This document shows, in pieces, positions 11,886 to 22,179 of a stretch of DNA of 51,098 nt. The translations under genes were made by a program, and so were the position numbers. Source of the stretch: Blastomyces gilchristii SLH14081 (taxonomy: Eukaryota > Ascomycota > Eurotiomycetes > Onygenales > Ajellomycetaceae); contig NW_003101657.1 in the NCBI RefSeq assembly GCF_000003855.2, positions 675,185 to 726,282 on the forward strand, written 5' to 3'. Numbering within the stretch: position 1 is the first letter of the stretch; the number at the start of each line of letters is the position of its first letter. The notes under the pieces were generated by a model. The model saw only the letters and a program-made list of their open reading frames with translations. It was not told the origin of the DNA and searched no databases.

Positions 11886-12143
11886 TGTAAGAATAAGTGC
11901 TCACAGGTGATTATTCAGATATTTACAGCTTGACATGATATATACTGTTAACTACTAGAAGTATTCACAGTAGAAAGATAAAATGTAGAAGTTAAATATA
12001 TAATAGCATTCAAGCTGAGTTGTGAATAGTATTCATGAACTTCAGTCTATATAGTTGTGTGTAGCCAAGGGCCGCTAGCCCTATTAGTTACATGAGAGAT
12101 AGGAATAGAGGTAAAGAATCCGCGAGGAGCGGGATTTCTTACA
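11886..12143 (-). repeat. Gypsy-A LTR (right, 5' LTR of the element)
   Basis: 258 bp, perfect TGTAAGAA start and TTCTTACA end. Here the right, outward-facing end keeps its CpG-rich sequence (CCGCGAGGAGCGGG near 12119-12133). The left, inward-facing end is mutated (GCTCAC, TTCAGATATTTAC). This is the mirror image of the other LTR. Confidence 0.93.
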
Positions 12144-12408
12144 AATTATAACTAATAATACTGTGAATAACTATACTATGATAAAGAGCTTGAAGTAAAA
12201 ATTGACTTTGTATTTATGAAATAATAAACAAAATCATATTCTCTGTATTACTCATGTGATTTAAGTTGTGATACAAACACTGATAAAGAATCTTAACATT
12301 TAAATAAAGAATAATAAGATGACTGATTCTTGAGATAAGAATGAGATGAAAGTAGTTACTGAGATCACTTTTACATTCACTCTGTAAAAGATAATGTTTT
12401 TTTATTAA
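12144..12408. other. AT-rich spacer between Gypsy-A and Gypsy-B
   Basis: 265 bp of AT-rich DNA between the two elements, starting with the target duplication AATTA and ending with ATTAA. It contains no recognisable gene. A short minus-strand open frame here (12214-12414) runs into the Gypsy-B LTR and is not credible. Confidence 0.6.
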
Positions 12409-12942
12409 TGTCACGCCCCTGGCCGCGCCAAGGCCTCACTGCGGTTCCACACGGCTCATTGCTTTCATGCGGATGATTTCATCCTGTCTGAACCGGTTTT
12501 CAACCACTCTATGACATCATTCAGATATATCATAGAAAGATCTGATTGATGAATATGAAAACCCTGCTTCTATATGAGATCAGCAGATTACTTTTTCTTG
12601 ATAGTGAGACACTGCTGAGATATCACTCTGGCTATTCTCACTTATGAAATGAGAGAAGAGTATTCACTCATTATCTATATAGAGTAGCTAGATGCTGACT
12701 TCTCATCAAAGAAGTCAGTGATTTGTTTTTTCTTCTACTGAAATATATACAAGAGTTACTATGTGTCTTATACAATCTTCTTAGTATACTAAGTATCATA
12801 TCTGTGATATTCTTGGAATAACTCTGTAGTCTATGAGCTTGCTATTTAAGTAAGATAGTCAAGTTCATTTATACAGCTTCATAAATAACTATCTCTATAT
12901 AATATCACTGACTAGTCACTGCTTTGATTCTTTCATATTACA
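12409..12942 (+). repeat. Gypsy-B 5' LTR
   Basis: 534 bp. The outer left edge (about 12409-12500) keeps CpG and CC/GG sites (GCCCCTGGCCGCGCCAAGG, about 12415-12433). The inner right edge near 12920-12942 has lost the CGs that the 3' LTR keeps. It aligns without length difference to 20068-20601. Confidence 0.93.
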
Positions 12943-14000
12943 ATTTGAATTACTTGATCTGATTACAAGTTTGAATCAGTTGAGCTCTAACAGACTGATA
13001 TGATTTCATGCACTCACACTGAGATCAATCTGATCTCACTCTCTGAGAGAAACACTATATCATTTCCTAGAGTGTATACATCTCTATCTCAGCAGAAATC
13101 TGAGATTTCTGAACCTGCTGCACATTTTGACATGGGCTCTTCAACTGCTCTGTCATTATCACAGTCTCTACACATCTACATCTATCATGAAGATAGAGAG
13201 ATTAAGATCAGAGATTCTCTGAGATATAAGAGAATATCTTATCTGAATTTCACAGCTTTATCCTGTTATTCTTGAACAGAGATTCCACCTTAATCTGAGG
13301 CAGTATAACACGGAGGAGATATAAGTAATATACACTGTCAACCTTCTTGAAGACATCTCTGCAACTACTTGAGTTATCAAGAAGAGAGAGCTTAAGTGTA
13401 TTAATACTGTTATAACTTAGAAAGAATTCAAGAACTTTCTACTGAATTAAATTGAAGATTATCACAACTGTGACTTCACAGCAGTGTAGCAGTTCAACTT
13501 ATTATATTAATGAGATAATGAGAATTCTTTCAATTTCAATGTAAGATTTGAAGAATATTGAGAGAAATTAGCTGATAATTTGAATTAATTAAAAATCTCA
13601 CTTTATCTTATAAAGCTGACTTATAAGATACAGATAATGATATTATAATATCAGAGTTCATTAATTAATCACACTGTGCTTATCAACCTGACTTTCTGAA
13701 TCTATTTAAATAATTAATTCTCTGAGAAAAAGGCTAATAAGATCTCTTCTAAGTAATTAATAACAGAATCTAAACAGCACTGTGATAACTTCAGTGTGAA
13801 GAAAGTAAAGAAGAATTTCAAGTATTCTAATTCTTCACTCACTGTGAAGAAATATTAAAAAAGATGTGATAAAGATCTCTGTTTCAACTGCAGAGCTGAT
13901 GATCACTATATCAGTGATTATAAGAAGCTGAAGAAGAGAAGAAACTGAGAAGATATCTTCTCAAAGTTCACTTCTCTTCTGACAAATGTATTCATGAAAG
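12943..14000 (+). pseudogene. Gypsy-B gag remnant
   Basis: An open stretch at 13000-13275 (91 codons) begins 58 bp after the LTR and could be the N-terminal part of Gag, though its frame does not continue cleanly. The zinc knuckle at about 13879-13920 reads C-F-N-C-x4-H-x4-Y, a CCHC knuckle whose last Cys is Tyr. The same substitution occurs in Gypsy-A. Gag should bind the element RNA and form the particle; this copy is broken by many stops. Confidence 0.7.
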
Positions 14001-17000
14001 ATAAAGAAGAGAAAGAAATGAAGAATTGATAATTCTTATATCTCTGAGTTTATATTACAATCACAATGCATATTCTGAATAAGAAGATATCAGTGAGATG
14101 TCTACTCAACTCTGAGATGAATACTAACTTTATATTCTATTTCTTTTCTTTGATGAAGAATTGAAAGAAGATAGATCTGTCAGATTATATAAAATTTACT
14201 GATAGAATAAAATATCACTGTTTTAGCATAATTCAAGTGAAGTGTGTGATCACAGACTCAGAAGAAATCTTTAAGAAGAGCAGTCTGCTTCTTCACACAG
14301 TTAATATTATAGATGAGAATATTATTCTAGATCTTCTATAATTGAGAGAGAACAATTCTCTCATTGACTGAGTCACTCAGATGTGACAGTATCACCTCAC
14401 TGATGAAGAGATAGTGATAGAGAAATCTGAAGAGTTTTATCAGAAGAATCTTAAGAAAAAGATAGAGTTGATATACTGTGTAGCAGATGATTGAAACATG
14501 AGAATAGAGAAAGAAGCTATCACTCTCACTGCAAGATTAGCAGCAGTATCTGTTATTAAAGATGAATGTATATAATGTCTCTTTATAGATTATAAGAATG
14601 TCTTTTCAGAAAGAGAAGCAGCAAAGTTTTCTGATATCAAGGTATGATATAAGATTTACCTTGAAGATGATGTAATGATGCTGTACAGGCCTCTTTACAA
14701 CTTGTCTGTAAAGAAATTGAATGTTCTGTGTAAATATCTTGAAGAAGTATAATCAAAGAACTGAATACACTTATTAAAGAGTCTGACAGAGGCATCTATA
14801 CTCTTTGTGTCTAAGAAGAATAATAGACTACATCTATGTATAGACTACAGAGGTCTGAATAAGATGATGATTAAGAATTATTATTCATTACTGTTAATTA
14901 ATGAGATGATTGATTGATTATCTGAAGTAAAGATGTTCTCAAAGATTGATATATAAGATATCTATCATAGAATCAGAGTTAATGAAGATGATATTTGAAA
15001 AACAGCTTTTCATATCAAGTATAATAATTTTGAATATCTTGTTTTATCTTTTGATCTTTGTAATGCTTCAGTCATCTTTCAGATCTATATAAATGAGGCA
15101 CTGCAGAGCCTTGTCAACATCTTCTGTATAGTATATCTGAATAATATTCTAATCTTCTTGAAATCAGAGAAAGAATATGATACTCATGTTCAAGAAGTGT
15201 TGAGTCACTTGAGACAATATCAACTCTATACAAACCCTGAAAAATGCTTGTTCTACATGCAGGAGATTGATTTCTTAGATTATATTATTGAAGTGAATGG
15301 CATTTCAATGAACAGAAGTCAGATCTCTGTCATTGAGAACTGGTCAATGTCACAGATGTACTGTAAGATGCAGGTATTTCTAGAATTTGTGAATTTCTAT
15401 AGATGATTTATCTATACATATTCACAGATTACTGTCTCTCTTACAGATCTGTTAAAGAAAAGTGTGAAAGACAGAAAAATGAGACTGTTTACTCTCACTC
15501 AAGATACTGTACAGACATTTGTAGAATTGAAATAAGCTTTTATAGATGTTATAATACTGAATCACTTTAACTCTGACTTACTCAGTCAGTGTGAGACTGA
15601 TGTATCTGAGAATGAGATCTGTGAAATCTTTTCACAGTTGACACTGAAGATCTTTCAATATTAAAAGAATTAGAGAATAATTATCTCTGAAAATACAGAC
15701 AATGAATTATCTGTGAGAGAAGACTTTTTCACAGAGTCTATAAGACACTGTAAATAAAGATCAGTGATCTTCTTCTTCAAGAAGTTATCACTCATATAGA
15801 GAAGATTTGATACTTATGATTAGAAGATGTTAATAATTGTCAAATTCTTTAAGATCTGATAACATTATCTTCAGAGTAGTAAGTACTCAGTGTAAGTTCT
15901 CACTGATCATACAAATCTGCATTACTTCTTGACAATAAAGAGCTTGACAGAATATCAAGTCAGGTTAGTGAAGCTGCTTTCAGAGTATGATTTCTATATC
16001 TGATACTGTTCAGATTGATTTAACTCTGCTGACACACTGTCTAAACAGTCTGATTATAATATTATTGATGTGAAGAAGAATTCTATAAAAGAATCTCTGT
16101 CATCACTGTAGAAGAAGCTGACTGCAGAGGATTGAGATTCTCTGAAGCTCAGAAACAGTGCTGATAAGACAGCTGTACAACTCAGTATAGAAGATGAAAG
16201 AAAACCTGAGTCTCTGCAGAGAACTGACACTGAAGATCATAAGCTTCTTATATTATATCTTATAACTATTCAATTGATAAAGAATGAAACAGTCTACAAT
16301 CTTTCAATCTGACTACTTTTAAAATTTATTAATAAGTTATAGAAGAGAGACATCTCTACTGCAGCTTGAATTCAGAAGTTGAAGAAGAAAGAATTCAGTT
16401 TGAACTTGAAAGAGACAGACTCTGAGCAGGGTAGTGCTGCTAAGAAATCAAGTCACTGATAACTAGAAGAATATGAACTTCTACTGCTGAATGATTCAGT
16501 CTTCATCTCTTATAGTAGAGCAGTGTATCAGAAGTTATTGAGAATTCATTATAATAATTCTCATACAGGGCACTTTGAGTTAGAGAAGACTGAGAAGCTT
16601 CTAAAATGTAAATACATTTGAAAGAAGCTATGAGCAGATGTTAAAGAGTATATTAAGACTTATAATATCTATTCAACAATAAAGATTCTGTAGTATAAGT
16701 AATACAGTGAGTTAATATCACTGCCTGTTTCAAAGAGCTTAAGATAGAATCTATCAATGAATTTCATAGTTGACCTGCTGAAGTTGACAAGAGTCAAAGA
16801 ATATGACTCAATTTTGATCATTGTTGATCACTTCATGAAGATAATCAGATATATCTCTACTTATAAAAAGATTAAAGCCTCTGAATTGACTGATCTGTTT
16901 TTAGATATCATCATTTATAATCACAGTGCTCTGAAATCATTGATAATAGATTAAGAATTCCTCTTCATCAGTAAATACTGATTAGCTCTTTACTATCATC

Positions 17001-18240
17001 TTATAATAAGATGTCTTCTCAGTACTGCATTTCATCTGCAGATAGATGATCAGACTGAACATCAGAATCAGATACTAGAACAGTATCTTTGAGTGTTCTA
17101 TTCATATTATGAGAATGATTGACTTAAACATCTTCTAACTGCTGAATTCATATATAACAATGTAAAGAATGTAATCTTAAAGATATCTTCTTTCTATATT
17201 TATTATGAATACAATTCTTTATTACTCAGTGACATTGCAGATAACATTTATTATTATTATTATTATTATTCTTTCATTATACTCATATGCAAGCGGAGCT
17301 AATGATGAGTCCTTTGCGTGATGTTAAATACAGGTCAAGTGTTGGTTATACAGGAGGAAATACAGGTGTTGAGACCACGCCAAGATAACAAGAACATAGG
17401 AAAATACAAAGGAGTGACAATTAGATACATGCGATAATAACTTCCCAGCCCAGGAACATAGAGCGATTCATTGGAGCGATTTGTACACCTCTGTATTTAT
17501 TAGAAACCTGAGGTGCTTGAGTTCCGGATTTAATGTATCCCCTGCGGGTTTCGAACCCACGCGCCTTGGTTTCCCACGCCAAGGCGCTACCAGGTGGCCG
17601 CATTAACCATTCGGCCACCGGGGCGCAGATAACATTTCAAAGAGAGGAATAAACAGTTAGAATATTAAACAGATACAGAGAACAGAGTATCTCTCAGTGT
17701 CAGAAGTAAAAGCAAGATTGAATCTTTTAAACAAAATTCATGAGAAGGCAGTGAAAAGCATCTGCTGTACTCAGAAGTAGCAGACAGAATACTATAATTG
17801 AAAACATCTTTTAATGAAGTTCTTAATAGAGGATCAAGTACTACTTTCAGTAAAGAATATCAAGATAACAAGACTATGTAAGAAGCTCAGTGAGTAATGA
17901 CTAGAATCTTTCTTAGTAATAAGAGTGATGAGTAAGCAGATATATGAGTTGAAATTATTCTCAGAATTGAAATCAATTTATTCTGTTTTTCACATTTTCT
18001 ATTTAAAGCTCTATAAGCAATGTCTCAGAGTGAAGCTGTCTCAGCTGAATGATATTAAGATTGAGAGTGATACTGAATATCTTATGAAGAAAATATTGAA
18101 TAAGTGAATGTATTATAGTCAGCTTTAATATCTTATTAAATGAGAAGATTATTCATTATCAGAGAATTTATGAGAATCACTTGAGCATTTGAAAAATGCT
18201 GAGAAAGAGATTGTAAGCTATGAGATAACTAGTAGAGATC
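14001..18240 (+). pseudogene. Gypsy-B pol remnant (protease to chromodomain)
   Basis: The reverse transcriptase part is the best preserved: FEYLVLSFDLCNAS then YLNN (15134-15145), where the family has the catalytic Y-x-D-D. Next come an open stretch at 15158-15406 and FVNFYR at its end. The integrase zinc-binding region (about 16540-16680) keeps the two His (HYNNSHTGH) but its Cys pair reads Y-x2-Y. The catalytic core is open at 16757-16954 with ILIIVDHFMKII. After the SINE interruption the C-terminal part (17925-18107) reads YELKLFSELKSIYSVFH and leads into a chromodomain ending LEHLKNAEKEIVSYE. Chromodomains of this class read histone H3 lysine 9 methylation and can guide integration to heterochromatin; that role here is inferred from the family. 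Confidence 0.88.
17250..17624 (-). mobile_element. tRNA-derived SINE, copy 2 (well preserved)
   Basis: A 375-bp insertion in the Gypsy-B integrase, flanked by the exact 13-bp duplication GCAGATAACATTT (17237-17249 and 17625-17637). The other Gypsy-B copy has the unoccupied site at 36836-36848. On the minus strand, the RNA polymerase III A box TGGCCGAATGG is at 17607-17617 and a perfect B box GGTTCGAAACC at 17547-17557. A 9-bp anticodon-arm-like hairpin (GCGCCTTGG with CCAAGGCGC) lies between them. The body follows, then an (ATA)n tail. The D-arm resembles Ser/Leu tRNAs. CpG sites are intact, in contrast to the RIP-mutated host element. Confidence 0.95.
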
Positions 18241-20067
18241 ACTCTGTTACATGTCAGAGATATTGAGTAAGAAATACTGTTTGAGACTTGTTATTTTTTC
18301 TTAAAGAATTTTTAGAGATAATCTTGCAGTGATAAGCTGATATCTTGTAGACTCTGTAGCACTCTTCTTCTATTTTCTCTTAAAGAGTTTTTAGAAGTTT
18401 AATGAGACTATACAAGTATAAAATTCCTGAAGTGATTAAGAAAAGAAAGAAATATTTGAAATTAACAAAGATTAATATTATCAATCTGTGAGTCACTGCT
18501 ATTCTAATAGAGCTGCAGCTCACTAAAAAAGTAAAAAGAAGAATCAGAGTCTACTTATTAATAATTATATCTTTATCAAACTTATTCTTCACTGTTGAAG
18601 TCTTCAGCATCAGTATCTTTATCTGCTGAGAAGTTAGCACTGCAGTGCTGGAGAGAAGTATACTGTAGAAGAGTATAAGAGATACTTAAAGTATTAATTT
18701 ATTAATTTATAAAGCATCTCAGTTATCTACTTCAATTAAAGTGAGATTCTCTTCAATCAGTGATTAATCTTTATAATACTTTCAATAATAGTACTGACTG
18801 ATCTCTTCTTGAGATCAGTCATTCTGAGATGTTTTTTCATCTCAGAGATTCACACTTTTATCTTCTTTTGTAGATAAGTAAGAGAGATCTTCTCAGTCTT
18901 GATGAAATCTATCAATACTTAGAGCTCTGAGACTCTCACTCTATACTACTTGAGTATCTGAGCTTCTTATCAGAACTGATATGATATCTTTCTGTGAGAT
19001 AATACTTATAGAGAGATAGAAGTCATTGTTATAGATATAATGAAAAGAACAAAAGTAAGAGAAGAGATGAGTATATAAAATCTCTCTCTTCTTCAACTGC
19101 TTAGTGCAGTGTAGATAAGTAGTGATATTAGTCAGAGACTGCACTGAAGCCTTCTCACAGAGAGAAGATGAAGAAACTGCAGAACTCTGCAAACTCAACT
19201 TAGCAGTATTCTGAGCAGGGCTCAGACATGCTGTGAAAGAGAAATAATGAATTAAGCTTCTTAAAGTCACTGTCTCTGAAATCAAGCTCTCTCTGAGTTT
19301 CTCTCTGAATGACTATACAGGGTCATACATCACTGTGTTGACTGAGAGAGAGAGCAGTGTCACAACAGTGACAGAGAGAACAGAGAAAGAACTAGATACA
19401 GATAAACTGACTGACAGAAGAAATGACATCTCACTGTAAGATACAGTGACTATTATCATGACTGTAAGAGAAGTAGAAGAAGAAGAAGAAAAAGATGTGA
19501 CAATGAAAGTAATACTTCTGCAGCTCAGTAACACTGCTGTCTTTGCCTTCAACCTGGCTTTCTTAGCAGCTATGAAGACTGCAGCTGCACTATGAAGACA
19601 TTTATTATTCACTAGAAAATGTCAGAATAAGCTTTTTATTATCTCTCAAGAATGATGCTCTCATGCACTCACTATTGCAGATAAGGAGAAGGAAGAGAAA
19701 AATGTGTCACAGAGAAAGAGAAATCTTTTTGAAAAATCCTATCACTACTGTTAGCTTTGTCTCTAAAACACATCACTTTTACAGAGAATTTCATATATAG
19801 AATGAAATATGATGAGAGATCTGTAAGTCACTTATTAACTACATTTTTCACATTTTAAATCAATATATAAGAAACTCACTTATCATGTATTTGATTTAAA
19901 TGAAGATGAGAAAAGAAAGATCTATACAGTCAGTAGAAAAACTCATCTATTTCTTTATACAGTATATGTACTGTTAATTGATTGATAATCATTGCTATAT
20001 AACAGAGATAATTTCTAATTCAGTAATCTTAAGAGTATTAAGACTATGCTCTTAAAGAAGAGAGTAT
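18241..20067 (+). pseudogene. Gypsy-B 3' region with a conserved acidic frame
   Basis: 1.8 kb between the chromodomain and the 3' LTR. A plus-strand frame at 19338-19595 (85 codons, one TAA) reads as an acidic protein with REVEEEEEKDV. In the second copy the same frame is open at 38573-38794 and the TAA is CAA. The opposite strand is also open in both copies (19313-19612 and 38551-38847, Ser/Val-rich; 18941-19285 and 38170-38436). Only one strand can be the original gene. The acidic plus-strand reading has the more protein-like composition and agrees with the element's direction, but this is inference. No family is recognised. Confidence 0.4.
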
Positions 20068-20601
20068 TATCATACCTCTGACTGTGTCAAGACTCTGCTA
20101 TGATTTCACACAGCTCATCACTTTCATGTAGATGATTTCATTTCATCTGAACTGGTTTTCAATCACTCTATAACATTATTCAGATATATTATAGAAAGAT
20201 TCAATTGATGAATATAAGAATCTCACTTCTATATAAGATCAGCAGATTACTTTTTCTTAACAGTGAGACACTGCTGAGATATTACTTCAGCTATTCTCAC
20301 TCATGAAATGAAAGAAGAGTATTCACTCATTGTCTATATAGAATAGCTAGATGCTGGCTCTTTATCAAAGAAGTCAGTAATTCATTTTTTCTTCTACTGA
20401 AATATACACAAGAGTTACTGCATGTCTTATACATTCTTCTTAGTATACTAAGTATTATATCTGTGATATTCTTGTAATAACCCTGTAGTCTACAAGCTTG
20501 CTATTTAAGCAAGATAGTCAAGCTCACTCATACAGCTTCTCAAACAACTACTTCTATGTAATGCTGCCAACTAGTCACTGCTTCGGTTCTGTCACGTTAT
20601 A
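20068..20601 (+). repeat. Gypsy-B 3' LTR
   Basis: 534 bp. The inner left edge is mutated (TATCATACCTCTGACTGTGTC against TG-start, CpG-rich sequence at 12409). The outer right edge keeps CTTCGG and GTCACG just before the end. Confidence 0.93.
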
Positions 20602-20608
20602 ATTAACA

Positions 20609-20672
20609 CTTTTTAATATTGCTTTTTAATAATACTTTTTAATAATACTTTTTAATAATACTTTTTAATAAT
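20609..20672. repeat. 13-bp tandem repeat
   Basis: About five head-to-tail copies of a 13-bp unit, CTTTTTAATAATA, the first being variant. It begins a few bases after the Gypsy-B target duplication. The reverse complement of the unit also occurs as 1.5 copies at about 826-845 and, with one transition, at about 3281-3300 inside the hAT miniature element. Confidence 0.85.
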
Positions 20673-20690
20673 ACTACTGTTAATTTTAAA

Positions 20691-22179
20691 TAGATTGACT
20701 AATAATTTAAATATTATAGATTTAAATCATTGCTAATATAATTTATATCTTCTCTAAATAATAATAATAATTTCATAATATTTAATAAATAAATAAATTA
20801 GTCACTTTACTGAATATGATATAGAATATTAGAACACAGTGAAGTTCAATATATAAGATAACTATTCAGACTCTTCAATTGTGTTAAATAATTAATCATT
20901 CAGTGTAACACTCTGATCAGAAAAAGATTCAGATATTAAAACTTTTTAATATAAAGTAAACTCAGTTGAAATATATAATTGATTTACTGTTTCAGTTTTA
21001 TAACATAATTAAGACAGTTTTAATTACTTATACATCAATACTGCAGTCAGTCTGATGAGTATATAACAGTTTATTTACTCATCTTAAGAAGCAGTTGAAT
21101 CACTTAAAAAGAAATTCAGTCTGAGATAATACTATAGTACAAACTATTATTACTGTAAGAGATAAACTGATATATTATTACAGTAAAACTGAACAATCTT
21201 TTGCAGAGTACTATGCTATAGCTGCTCTACTAGATTTCTCTTATTAAGTTAATATCTACACTTCTCAAGATTAAATAGAGAAGAAATAAGACTTATATAT
21301 TAAATTAGTCTGAGACTATAACAATGTTAACTATCAGAGATTTGAATAAGCAGATATTAAAGATATAAAGACAGTGAAATATAATTCTCTAATAAGTAAT
21401 AATCTTAGATAATACTTTATATTATATAGAACTATAATACTAACTTTGAAACAGAACTTATATATATTAATTGTAACTGAAAATCAGATAAAACTATATA
21501 TTTATAAAACTGAATTTAACTACTATCTTCAAGATAATTTAATAAATTTATATATTAAATTAATTCTAGAGTTATGAAAAATTATTAAGAGTATATATTC
21601 AACTATTACACTGATAATGTATAATATTCTGACAATTTTATTAACAGAGATAAGAATGAAGTAAAATTTTAACTCAAGCTGAGATATTTATTACTATTAT
21701 CAGAGACAATTATAAGAAGAAATAATTAAGAAACTTATAATTATAAAATATAAAATTATCAGACAGTTTAATATCTCTGATTACAGTATATCAGAGAAGT
21801 ATAGTTTTTATAAGAAAGTAAAGAATAAACTTGTATAAGAATATATTTAGTTATTTTATAAGTGTTATTAATAATTATTATTAAATTCTGATTATATAAG
21901 TAATTACTAAATAAACTGAATGAGACTGAATTTAATCTTCAGTCTCAGTTTTATTCTGATTTTGAAAGAATAATTATCTTTCACTATTTATTCTAAGAAA
22001 TTACTCTTATTTCACAGTTTTTAAATTGAATCTGATCATTTTTCACATTATTTCTTTTAGAAATAATTCATTTTCAGGTTTTTTTAATGCTTAATTCTGA
22101 TGAAACTTATATTAAGAAATGTATAAGATCAGATCAAATGAAATCAAATATGAAATTCATAGTCTCATTAGTCAGTCTA
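20691..22179 (+). pseudogene. hAT-family transposase remnant and right terminal repeat
   Basis: One plus-strand frame gives the hAT C-terminal half. A helical stretch ends in EYYAIAALLDF (about 21206-21240), the family's Y-x-I-A-x-x-L-D-P region with Pro changed. A dimerisation-type segment follows at about 21540-21640 (LILEL*KIIKSIYSTI). Stops replace several Trp, Gln and Arg codons. The right end at 22179 is the RIP form of the terminal repeat seen in the hAT miniature element, and the last ~110 bp match that element. The left end is unclear: TAGATTGACTAATAA at 20691 resembles the terminal repeat, but the 8-bp flanks (ATTTTAAA and GGTAGAGA) do not match. The N-terminal half of the transposase is missing. 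Confidence 0.75.

Larger units (their letters stand above)
4895..12143 (-). mobile_element. Gypsy-A: complete Ty3/Gypsy chromovirus-type retrotransposon
   Basis: A 7249-bp element bounded by two 258-bp LTRs that start TGTAAGAA and end TTCTTACA (or the RIP form TTCTTATA). It is flanked by the 5-bp target duplication AATTA (4890-4894 and 12144-12148). Coding order on the minus strand is gag with a zinc knuckle (about 10780-10835), reverse transcriptase (about 9340-10000), integrase (about 7150-8100) and a chromodomain (about 7040-7190). That order is the Ty3/Gypsy order. A run of AG repeats (minus strand, 5153-5168) next to the downstream LTR is a plausible polypurine tract. About 1.9 kb lies between the chromodomain and that LTR, which is long for this group. 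All frames are broken, so it cannot move on its own. Confidence 0.93.
12409..20601 (+). mobile_element. Gypsy-B: complete Ty3/Gypsy chromovirus-type retrotransposon with nested SINE
   Basis: An 8193-bp element with two 534-bp LTRs starting TGTCAC and ending TTACA, flanked by the exact 5-bp duplication ATTAA (12404-12408 and 20602-20606). Plus-strand order is gag with zinc knuckle (about 13879-13920), protease region, reverse transcriptase (about 14600-15420), RNase H, integrase (about 16500-17230 and 17638-18060), chromodomain (about 18060-18240), then 1.8 kb before the 3' LTR. A SINE with its own 13-bp duplication interrupts the integrase. A 5'-truncated second copy lies at 35651-39839 and lacks the SINE. 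RIP has put many stops in all frames. Confidence 0.94.

Noticed and set aside
12970..13275. An independent small host gene of 91 codons
   Set aside because: It starts just inside the Gypsy-B 5' LTR on the element's coding strand, so it belongs to the gag region.
17421..17618. 65-codon minus-strand open frame
   Set aside because: It lies entirely within the SINE and starts in its tRNA-like head; the frame is open because the SINE is GC-normal. It is not a gene.
17538..17624. A tRNA gene on the minus strand (and its homologue at about 2733-2818)
   Set aside because: The A and B boxes and the T arm are good, but the acceptor strands do not pair, the anticodon loop lacks a proper U33, and the unit is the head of a mobile 375-bp element with its own target duplication. 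It is a SINE, not a functional tRNA.
14001..18240. A variant genetic code in which TGA is Trp
   Set aside because: TAA and TAG also interrupt the same frames, Cys-to-Tyr and Asp-to-Asn changes occur as well, and the SET-domain gene reads with the standard code. RIP explains all of these.
18941..19612. Two minus-strand genes (114 and 99 codons) inside Gypsy-B
   Set aside because: They are antisense to the element, Ser/Val/Leu-rich, and mirror an acidic plus-strand frame; more likely shadows, although the question is listed as a finding.
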